Part shown: in pieces, positions 5,401 to 11,216 of the stretch | Numbering within the stretch: position 1 is the first letter of the stretch | Layout: the number at the start of each line of letters is the position of its first letter | Origin: Pirellulales bacterium | GTDB taxonomy: Bacteria; Planctomycetota; Planctomycetia; Pirellulales; JALHLM01 | Direction: 5' to 3' | DNA: 11,216 nucleotides | Assembly: GCA_022844585.1 (NCBI GenBank) | Contig: JALHLM010000164.1 | Coordinates: 1 to 11,216, forward strand | The notes under the pieces: generated by a model | What the model was told of the DNA's origin: nothing | Database searches by the model: none | The model's input: only the letters and a program-made list of their open reading frames with translations | Program-made: the position numbers and the translations under genes

Positions 5401-6501
5401 CTAATTCTCGATCATGCATTCTGGCAGCGCACGTTTCAGCGATTCGATTTGCTCGTCGCTAACCGGTGAATTACTCATCTCCAGATGTCGCAATGATTTC
5501 AACCCGTGGAGCGACGTGAGATCTGTGACGTTCACACGATGGAGCGAGAGCGATTGAAGCTGCTTGAGGCCAGAGAGAGGCGACAAATCGTGCACCGGCA
5601 GATTGATGAGCCCAAGATACGTGAGGTTCTCGATGTCGGCAAACGGAGTCAGATCGGAGATTTTCGCTCCACTGAGAGTGAGATGCTCCAGCCTTTTCAG
5701 GCGATCGAATGGCGGAAGTCGCTCAATGGGCATTTCAAGCAAGTAAACAGTTTCGAGTCCCGACATCTCGCCTAGGGCTGTTAGATCTCCGACTTTCACG
5801 CGAAGACACTGGAGTTCGCGAACTTGCGTTAGATCCTTCAGGCAAGTGGCGTCGTTCAAGCTCGCGTCGCCAATCCACAGTTCTCGCAGGTTCTCGGCAT
5901 CGGCAAGGGGCGAGAGGTCAACCAGTTCCATATCGCAAAGCGAAAGCGTTTGCAGCGACTTTGATTTCGCTAGCGAGACAAAGTCCGGTGTGGAAGTGCT
6001 GTGTAGATTGACCGTTTTCAACTGAGTCAACTCACTTAACGAGCTATAGTCTGTCACTCGCGTATCGGTCAGCCAAAACGACTCGAGCATGCGCAACTGC
6101 CTGACGGCTGATATGTCGGTGATGGCAGCGCCGGAACATTGCAGTTCCCGCAGCTTGCCGAACACTCGAATTGACGACAAAACGGTCGAGGCATTTGTGG
6201 GCTCACCGCCGTCCCACCAAGCAGCATCGGCCCGGCCGCCTAAGAGTTCACCTAGATTTCGCCGCCACCAGCTCTGCTGAAATCCTGGAGGGATTCGAGC
6301 GTCGAATAGACCGCGAAAACGCACGTTGAATCCGTGCTGCTCCAATTGCGCCGCCGTTTCATGCTCCAATCTCGATTGACGCCGAAAACTGCCGATACAC
6401 GCCAACGCGACGGCCAGCAACGCAACAAAAACGCCAAGCGATCGCAAGCTGAAGGATCGCCAGCTTCGCTTCTTCGCAACATTTCTCAGTTCATTCGTCA
6501 T
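5401..6501 (-). CDS. Leucine-rich-repeat protein with N-terminal membrane anchor
   Basis: The protein has 366 residues. A basic N-terminus (NVAKKRSWRSFSLRS) leads into one hydrophobic helix (about 21-37, LGVFVALLAVALACIGS) and a short region QSRLEHETAAQLEQHGFNVRF. This is the planctomycete-type anchor often seen before LRRs. From about residue 114 to 357 there are eleven leucine-rich repeats with an exact 22-residue period; the first position of the LxxLxL-like strand falls at 117, 139, 161 and so on to 337. Repeats carry DLSPL or DLTSL turns as in internalin-like LRRs. LRRs form curved protein-binding surfaces, so a partner-binding role outside the cytoplasmic membrane is likely; the partner is unknown. 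The ATG at 6499-6501 is preferred over an in-frame TTG 14 codons upstream. It lies between the DUF6398 gene (83-base gap) and the DUF2293 gene. Confidence 0.9.
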   Translation of the reverse strand: MTNELRNVAKKRSWRSFSLRSLGVFVALLAVALACIGSFRRQSRLEHETAAQLEQHGFNVRFRGLFDARIPPGFQQSWWRRNLGELLGGRADAAWWDGGEPTNASTVLSSIRVFGKLRELQCSGAAITDISAVRQLRMLESFWLTDTRVTDYSSLSELTQLKTVNLHSTSTPDFVSLAKSKSLQTLSLCDMELVDLSPLADAENLRELWIGDASLNDATCLKDLTQVRELQCLRVKVGDLTALGEMSGLETVYLLEMPIERLPPFDRLKRLEHLTLSGAKISDLTPFADIENLTYLGLINLPVHDLSPLSGLKQLQSLSLHRVNVTDLTSLHGLKSLRHLEMSNSPVSDEQIESLKRALPECMIEN

Positions 6502-6584
6502 CGATCGCGCAACATTAGCCCTGTTGAATCGCCCGCACTCCAAGGATGTCCTTCCATGGACGGCCCTTCATCGCCTCCCGCTAT

Positions 6585-7100
6585 TTACTGCGGTCCTTCT
6601 TCAGGGATGTACGGAATCAGTCCCTTTCGCAGCGCCTCTTCCTGAATCTCCCGGTTCAAATTCCGAGCGTCCAGGACGAAGCCATTTACCTGAATCAGCC
6701 AGGCCAGTGGGTTTTCTTTGATCCGGCTGCGGAGCGACCACTCCGGCTCCATCGGTCCGATCCTGAACATCTTGCGGATCAACATCGACTTGCCCTGACC
6801 GGTGCTTTCGCCGACGCCGAACGCCTTGTCGATCGCGGCAAACTTCATGTGCGGGGACTGCGTCTTGTCGTCAAGGAAGTTGACCCAGCCGATCGTGCGG
6901 ACGACACCGGACGCCCAGGAGCTCGGTTTGCCGCTCACCAACGGCGATGGCCGTTTGCGGCCCAACTTTTCAATCAATTGGCGACAGAGATCCGCATATT
7001 CGTCGTTCAAATGCTCGTGGCAGAAGGCATCCACGAGGCCGGTGATCTCCTCGACGGCTTGCCGCTCCACTTCGTCTGCATCGGGTTTTCGATTTGGCAT
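6585..7100 (-). CDS. DUF6398-like protein with a possible helix-turn-helix
   Basis: The protein has 171 residues. After a short polar start, the segment VDAFCHEHLNDEYADLCRQL and the block RKRPSPLVSGKPSSWASGVV resemble the DUF6398 family as I know it. The stretch around 88-114 (AAIDKAFGVGESTGQGKSML and following) looks like a helix-turn-helix of the resolvase/sigma-like kind. The C-terminal part (WSLRSRIKENPLAWLIQVNG) is also typical of relatives. The molecular function is unknown; DNA binding is an inference from the helix-turn-helix look. I chose the ATG at 7098-7100, which has GAGGT 5 bases before it; TTG and GTG codons further upstream would overlap the previous gene. The start lies 14 bases after the stop of the pRiA4b ORF-3 gene, so the two are almost certainly co-transcribed and translationally linked. 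Confidence 0.78.
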   Translation of the reverse strand: MPNRKPDADEVERQAVEEITGLVDAFCHEHLNDEYADLCRQLIEKLGRKRPSPLVSGKPSSWASGVVRTIGWVNFLDDKTQSPHMKFAAIDKAFGVGESTGQGKSMLIRKMFRIGPMEPEWSLRSRIKENPLAWLIQVNGFVLDARNLNREIQEEALRKGLIPYIPEEGPQ

Positions 7101-7114
7101 GGCTACCTCATGTT

Positions 7115-8074
7115 TCACCAATCGGGCAATGCTCTTTTCATTTTCTTGGTCGACTGCTTGGGATCGAATTCATCGGGATCGAATCGCCCGCCGATCCACT
7201 CCAACATGCTCTCGTGGTCTTCATGCCTTGGATTGCCAATCGCGACAAGGAAGTCGGCATAGCCCCACACCCCGCCGCAATCTTCGGGCGGGCAGGCTCG
7301 TTCACCTTCCAGGCAGACGGGGTATTTTGCCTTCGAATTGACAGGCGGGCTGCCCTCGAAGAGAACTTCATGCTGCCAGCCATCACCGAAGTCGTACTCG
7401 TAGGTGAAGGCAAAGCGCTTGCCGGTCATGGGCAAAATCTGACTGAGATTCGTCCTGGTCGAATCGCCGCACTCGGAGTCCTCGAACCCATCGTCAAGAA
7501 ACTCGGGATCACCGTATCGCTCGCCCTTGATCTCGAACTGATGCAAGTGTGAATTGGTCCAGCCCATCGCCGCCTGAATATGTTCGTGCAATTTGTCGAG
7601 GGTGCAGTCCTTCACCTGAATGCGACGCCAGATCGTCGGCTGGGCGCCAAGCAGCGTGATCTTGAACTGGTAAACTGCGTCGGTCGGCTTAGATTTCCTG
7701 GCCGCTACCTGGGCAGGCACGGCAGGAACTACGTTGGCTTGCAGGCAGTCCGTCAACTTCTTGGCGATGAAGATCAACTTCAACCGCATCAGCGGCTCGC
7801 CCTCAAGGAGGGATTCAGCCGACGCTAGGAGAATGATGGCGGCGTCGGCGACGGTGAATTCGCCGTCTTGCTTCGTCAGTTTCTTTTTCAGCGTTCCGGA
7901 GAGACCGGGAAGATCGGCGGCGAGGGCTCGCTCGGCTTCGTCTAGGTCGAAACCGTCCACGACCTTCTTCTTGATCGCAAGATGTTCGGCGGCGACCAGG
8001 GCTTTGGCAGCGAACTCGGCCAGTACCACTGATTGGGCGGCGCAGTCGGCGGGGCTTGGTTTCTTGCGGGCCAT
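7115..8074 (-). CDS. Plasmid pRiA4b ORF-3 family protein with extra N-terminal region
   Basis: The protein has 319 residues, with a strong GGAGG ribosome binding site 8 bases before the ATG at 8072-8074. Residues about 134-305 form the PRiA4_ORF3 domain: PTIWRRIQV (146-154), the GW..SHLHQF motif (171-180), YEYDFGDGWQHEV (225-237), a cysteine-containing CLEGERACPPEDCGGVWGY (254-272) and the acidic FDPDEFD (298-304). Cys254, Cys261 and Cys266 could bind a metal, which is inference. Residues 1-130 are outside the usual domain; they are helical and Ala/Lys-rich (AAKALVAAEHLAIKKK) and I do not recognise them. The domain is named after an Agrobacterium rhizogenes Ri-plasmid gene, is often found on mobile DNA, and has no known biochemical role that I can cite. 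It is the first gene of a pair with the DUF6398 protein. Confidence 0.9.
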   Translation of the reverse strand: MARKKPSPADCAAQSVVLAEFAAKALVAAEHLAIKKKVVDGFDLDEAERALAADLPGLSGTLKKKLTKQDGEFTVADAAIILLASAESLLEGEPLMRLKLIFIAKKLTDCLQANVVPAVPAQVAARKSKPTDAVYQFKITLLGAQPTIWRRIQVKDCTLDKLHEHIQAAMGWTNSHLHQFEIKGERYGDPEFLDDGFEDSECGDSTRTNLSQILPMTGKRFAFTYEYDFGDGWQHEVLFEGSPPVNSKAKYPVCLEGERACPPEDCGGVWGYADFLVAIGNPRHEDHESMLEWIGGRFDPDEFDPKQSTKKMKRALPDW

Positions 8075-8373
8075 TGTCTATTCCTCCGTCGGTTTTGGCG
8101 GCTTACAACGATTCCTTCCGTGCGGAAAACTCCGGCGGTAGCTTATCGACCGTGTTCCGCAAGATCGCTGCGCGGTTCGGGCGCTCAGGACCAATGGATT
8201 CCCGTCGCTTCGCGCTTGGCGCGACCCATGCTTCGGAGCGCCCGTGAACACTATTATCCGCTCTCGGCCGCGGTCCGAAAGTCCCGGAGCGTTGCAGGCT
8301 TCGCCGTTAAGCAACACCGCCATGCGATTAGTCGGGAAGCGAGATCGGTCTTCCGAATTCGACCTTGCAACAC
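8075..8373. other. Intergenic region with palindromes, no gene supported
   Basis: This stretch separates the DUF1501 stop from the start of the pRiA4b ORF-3 gene, both on the minus strand. Short open frames here lack any recognisable protein features. It holds the long inverted repeat at 8178-8244 and a short palindrome TTCCG-TG-CGGAA (8116-8127) about 42 bases upstream of the pRiA4b ORF-3 start, which could be an operator. I see no convincing terminator for the DUF1501 gene and no clear -35/-10 pair. Confidence 0.5.
8178..8244. repeat. Long inverted repeat with nested hairpin
   Basis: Perfect 9-base arms CGGGCGCTC (8178-8186) and GAGCGCCCG (8236-8244) enclose 49 bases. Inside, ATGG pairs with CCAT and GTCGC with GCGAC around a GC-rich loop, so the whole 67 bases can fold into one branched-free stem with a bulge. 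It lies about 104 bases upstream of the pRiA4b ORF-3 start. Confidence 0.55.
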
Positions 8374-9795
8374 TCAGGCCAGCACTTCGCGAATGACATT
8401 CCCACCGTTGATCGTCGCGCGCTCGTCGCGGCCGTTATGGAGGAAGGTCAAACGCTGGTGATCGAGCCCCAGACAATGCAAGATCGTGGCGTGGATGTCA
8501 TGCACGTGGACGCGTCCTTCGATGGCATAGAGGCCGATCTCGTCCGTCGCGCCGAAGGTCACGCCGCCGCGGATCCCGCCGCCGGCCATCCACATGGTGA
8601 AACCGTACGGATTGTGATCCCGCCCGTTGCCGCTCTCGCTCATCGGCGTGCGTCCGAACTCGCCGCCCCAGATCACCAGCGTGGAATCCAGCAGCCCGCG
8701 GCGTTTCAAGTCGCGCAGCAAGCCCGCGATCGGCCGGTCCGATTCACGGCAGTGCCGTCTGTGATTTCCTTCGACGTTCGCATGCGCATCCCATTTGCTG
8801 CCGGCGCCAAAGTACAGTTGCACAAATCGCACGCCGCGCTCAACCATGCGCCGCGCCAGCAAGCAATTGCGGCCGTTGTGCTCCGTCTCCGGTTGATCCA
8901 TCCCATAGAGTTGCAGCGTCTCGGCGGTTTCACCGGCGATGTCGACCAGGCGCGGCGCCGCCGACTGCATACGAAACGCCAGCTCATAGGCCGCGATGCG
9001 AGCCTCCAACTGGTCGTCATGTTCGCGTTCACGCAGATGCGCCGCATTCAATTGCTGTACGAAATCCAGGCGGCGGCGTTGTCGCTCAGGTGACACGGCC
9101 ACGTCCGGCGCCAGATGCAGCACAGGCGTTGCGCCCGGCAGGAAACGCGTGCCTTGATAAACAGCCGGCATGAAACCGGTGCCCCAATTCCGGTTGCCTC
9201 CAGGTGGTTCGTCCGGATTGTCTTGCAGCACTACGAAGCCGGGCAGTTCTTCATTTTCCGAACCGAGTCCATAAACCGACCACGCGCCGAGACTCGGCCG
9301 GCCCGCGAGCACGCTCCCCGTGTTCATCTGGCAGACGCTGCCGACATGGTTCAATCCATCCGCATAACAACCGCGCAACACGGCGATCTCATCGACGCAC
9401 GCAGCGATTTCCGGATACCAATCGCTGACCCAAGTTCCCGATTGCCCGTGCTGCTGAAAAGTGCGCTGCGAGGCCAGCAAGTTCGTAAACGCCGTGCGTC
9501 CCATCGCCGTAACCGGTCGCTTGAAACTGGCCGGCAACGGCTGCCCGGCCAGACGATTCAACTCCGGCTTCGGATCAAACAAATCGATGTGACTCGGCCC
9601 GCCATCAAGGAAGCACCAGATCACGGACTTCGCACGCGGCGCAACTCCGCTTGCCGCAGTGATAACCTCCGCATCGTTGCCGAGCCCATTCCGATTCAAT
9701 AGCGACGCCAGCGCCAACGCTCCGCAACCACCGCCGGCGCGCAATAGGAACTCGCGGCGCGATGGCGGCGACGATCGTCGTTGGCAACGAGCCAT
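8374..9795 (-). CDS. DUF1501 family protein with Tat signal
   Basis: The protein has 473 residues, in the usual 430-490 range. A twin-arginine signal SRREFL (12-17) followed by a hydrophobic, glycine-rich segment (GGGCGALALASLL) predicts folded export across the cytoplasmic membrane. DUF1501 signatures are complete: FLDGGPSHIDLFDPKP (62-77), the NHVGSVCQMNTGS region, KWDAHANVEGNH (about 334-345), WGGEFGRTP (376-384), GRDHNPYGFTMWMAGGGIRGG as two adjoining motifs (391-411), and HDIHATILHCLG (432-443). The family is related in fold to alkaline phosphatases and sulfatases. Asp64, His69, Asp71, Asp393 and His394 are candidate metal ligands by inference. Activity and substrate are unknown. I chose the ATG at 9793-9795, 8 bases after the PSD1 stop; a longer TTG-started form would overlap that gene. 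The tight spacing indicates co-translation with the PSD1 protein. Confidence 0.95.
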   Translation of the reverse strand: MARCQRRSSPPSRREFLLRAGGGCGALALASLLNRNGLGNDAEVITAASGVAPRAKSVIWCFLDGGPSHIDLFDPKPELNRLAGQPLPASFKRPVTAMGRTAFTNLLASQRTFQQHGQSGTWVSDWYPEIAACVDEIAVLRGCYADGLNHVGSVCQMNTGSVLAGRPSLGAWSVYGLGSENEELPGFVVLQDNPDEPPGGNRNWGTGFMPAVYQGTRFLPGATPVLHLAPDVAVSPERQRRRLDFVQQLNAAHLREREHDDQLEARIAAYELAFRMQSAAPRLVDIAGETAETLQLYGMDQPETEHNGRNCLLARRMVERGVRFVQLYFGAGSKWDAHANVEGNHRRHCRESDRPIAGLLRDLKRRGLLDSTLVIWGGEFGRTPMSESGNGRDHNPYGFTMWMAGGGIRGGVTFGATDEIGLYAIEGRVHVHDIHATILHCLGLDHQRLTFLHNGRDERATINGGNVIREVLA

Positions 9796-9803
9796 GCCTC
9801 GCC

Positions 9804-11216
9804 TCAATCGATCGAAATGAATTCGTTGGAATTGAAAATCGCGTGACAAAAATCCGTCACAGCAGCCTGCCGCGCGTTCTGGCTCGCAGCTTGGCTTGCA
9901 GCGACCGGCGAATCGTCCTGAGATTCGTCCCGCTGAATGTCGGATTCCAAAAACAATGCCTGTTCCGTAAGGAACGACCGACCACGGTCCATTTCGTCCG
10001 GCGTCGGATGCCGGCCATAGGCCTCGCGATACGCCTGCGGGACAAGTGAATCTTCATCCGCCGCGTTTGCGACCAGTCGCTCCGCCCACGTCTCAGCCAT
10101 TTCGCGCGTGAACTTGCTATTCAACATCAGCAGCGATTGCGGCGCCGTGACCGTCGTCGGGCGACGCGCACAGCTTTGATTCAGGTCCGGTTGATCGAAC
10201 GCCTCGAAAATGGGAAACCGCAGGTTCCGCTTGGCAAACACGTACACCGACCGGCGATTGCGATCGGCCCAACGCGCATCCGGCTTCCACGCGTATCGCG
10301 CGGAGACGCCATTTGGCAATTCTGGCTTTGCGCTTTCGCCGTACATCCGCGGATTCATTTTGCCGGTGATCGCCAGCATCGCATCGCGAATGGCTTCGCC
10401 CGACAAACGCTGCCGCCGGGCATGCCAGAGGCGTCGATTGGCAGGATCCGCCGTGGAGGCCAATTCCACGTTCGCATCGCCGTCATCCAGGAACGACGAC
10501 TGCCGATACGTTGCCGAAGTGACCATCAGCCGATGAACATGCTTCAAGCTCCAGCCATGCTCCACCAACTCCGCTGCCAGCCAATCGAGTAACTCCGGAT
10601 GCGACGGCGCGCCGCCCTGAAATCCAAAATCGTTCGGCGTGGCGACGATGCCCTCGCCGAAATGATATTGCCAAAGACGATTGACAATCACTCGGGCCGT
10701 GAGCGGATGATCCGGCCGGGTGAGCCACATCGCGAGTTGCGCGCGACGTCCCGTCGTTTGCGCCTGGTCGACGCAGTTAAGTTTCTCGGGCGCAGCGCTC
10801 GTCAGGAATTCCGGAAACCCGGGCTCGAGCGGCTGCAAGGGACGACTGACATTTCCGCCATCCAACAAGTGCGTGACCGGCGCCACGGCTCCTAAGTCGG
10901 CAACGGCCATCGCATGAGGCGGCGCCGGCGGGCGCTGGGCGTCGAACTCTGACAGTTGTTTCTGCAAATCGTCGTAGCGCGCTCGATTCTCCTTATCGAG
11001 CCGATTCGGCAGCGAATCTTCAAACTGAAACTCCATGCGGCGCGACACCATCTCCGCGATGCGTCGCTGCTCCGGCGTGCGATCCGCCTCCGGTGTAAGA
11101 AAGCACTGCTGAATCGAGGCCTCGTACTTCTCCAGCGACGTCTTAACGATCTCATCTCGCTCCGGTTGCAGCAATGCTTCGATCTGCCGCCGAATCTCGG
11201 CGGTCGCCGCCTCCCA
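9804..11216 (-). CDS. PSD1 (DUF1553) planctomycete secreted-type protein, 5' end outside window
   Basis: The C-terminal 470 residues are visible; the frame is still open at the right edge (it reads WEAATAEIRRQIEALL...), so the start and the usual N-terminal DUF1549/PSCyt2 region lie outside. The PSD1 domain begins at about visible residue 160 with RPDHPLTARVIVNRLWQYHF and GEGIVATPNDFG, then PSHPELLDWLA, HRLMVTSATYRQSS, RRQRLSGEAIRDAML, RRSVYVFAKRN, FEAFDQPDLNQSCARR, TTVTAPQSLLMLNS and YGRHPTPDE. It closes with the typical DFCHAIFNSNEFISID. These proteins were named from Rhodopirellula baltica as planctomycete-specific, often with cytochrome c-like domains; their activity is unknown. The gene is followed after 8 bases by DUF1501, the usual partner, and an exported complex is a reasonable inference. 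Confidence 0.95.
   Translation of the reverse strand, partial: WEAATAEIRRQIEALLQPERDEIVKTSLEKYEASIQQCFLTPEADRTPEQRRIAEMVSRRMEFQFEDSLPNRLDKENRARYDDLQKQLSEFDAQRPPAPPHAMAVADLGAVAPVTHLLDGGNVSRPLQPLEPGFPEFLTSAAPEKLNCVDQAQTTGRRAQLAMWLTRPDHPLTARVIVNRLWQYHFGEGIVATPNDFGFQGGAPSHPELLDWLAAELVEHGWSLKHVHRLMVTSATYRQSSFLDDGDANVELASTADPANRRLWHARRQRLSGEAIRDAMLAITGKMNPRMYGESAKPELPNGVSARYAWKPDARWADRNRRSVYVFAKRNLRFPIFEAFDQPDLNQSCARRPTTVTAPQSLLMLNSKFTREMAETWAERLVANAADEDSLVPQAYREAYGRHPTPDEMDRGRSFLTEQALFLESDIQRDESQDDSPVAASQAASQNARQAAVTDFCHAIFNSNEFISID

Noticed and set aside
8300..8320. GTTAAGC resembling an integron attC core site
   Set aside because: It fits GTTRRRY, but I found no matching RYYYAAC partner at a suitable distance on either strand and no integrase gene, so the match is likely chance.
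8078..8323. Short minus-strand frame in the gap before the pRiA4b ORF-3 gene
   Set aside because: No domain, no plausible ribosome binding site, and its composition follows the palindromes in that region.
1..11216. tRNA genes, CRISPR arrays, insertion sequences or prophage genes
   Set aside because: I looked for these and saw no cloverleaf-like segment, no regularly spaced repeats and no transposase or phage-like protein.

Overview
The window looks like chromosomal DNA from a member of the Planctomycetota, most likely a Pirellulales-like lineage. Four things suggest this: a Tat-exported DUF1501 protein directly behind a PSD1 (DUF1553) protein, a pairing expanded in this phylum; a leucine-rich-repeat protein with the short planctomycete-type membrane anchor (RSFSLRSL...); a DUF2293 protein of the planctomycete type; and two copies of a hairpin-rich intergenic repeat of a kind I associate with planctomycete genomes. 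The DNA is GC-rich. No rRNA, tRNA, CRISPR array, insertion sequence or phage gene was recognised.

Layout, left to right. Positions 1-99 carry the first 33 codons of a minus-strand membrane or secreted protein that runs off the left edge. Positions 100-540 are intergenic, with a 15-base tandem direct repeat, copy 1 of the dispersed repeat and a terminator-like inverted repeat. Next is a minus-strand secreted protein of unknown function (541-2004). It is divergent from the ribosomal operon rplM-rpsI (2284-3179, plus strand), and the shared intergenic region holds facing promoter candidates, an operator-like palindrome and a folded rplM leader. A strong intrinsic terminator (3209-3240) ends the ribosomal operon and is followed by repeat copy 2. 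From 3463 to the right edge every gene is on the minus strand. Read in transcription order from the right they are: the PSD1 protein (truncated by the edge) and DUF1501 protein, 8 bases apart; a pRiA4b ORF-3 protein and a DUF6398 protein, 14 bases apart; an LRR membrane protein; a DUF2293 protein; and an acyl-CoA/lipid delta-9-type desaturase.

Functional grouping. rplM-rpsI is housekeeping and anchors the locus in the core chromosome. The PSD1/DUF1501 pair is a cell-envelope module of unknown biochemistry. The pRiA4b ORF-3/DUF6398 pair is an accessory two-gene unit, and its first protein carries an unassigned N-terminal region of about 130 residues. The LRR and DUF2293 genes could be read from the same transcript as that pair, with gaps of 83 and 77 bases, but nothing proves it.

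No clearly new multi-gene system is visible. The best leads are non-coding: the dispersed multi-hairpin repeat, the rplM leader with two mutually exclusive helices, the palindrome at the -35 of the secreted-protein gene, the tandem hairpins before the desaturase, and a long inverted repeat upstream of the pRiA4b ORF-3 gene.
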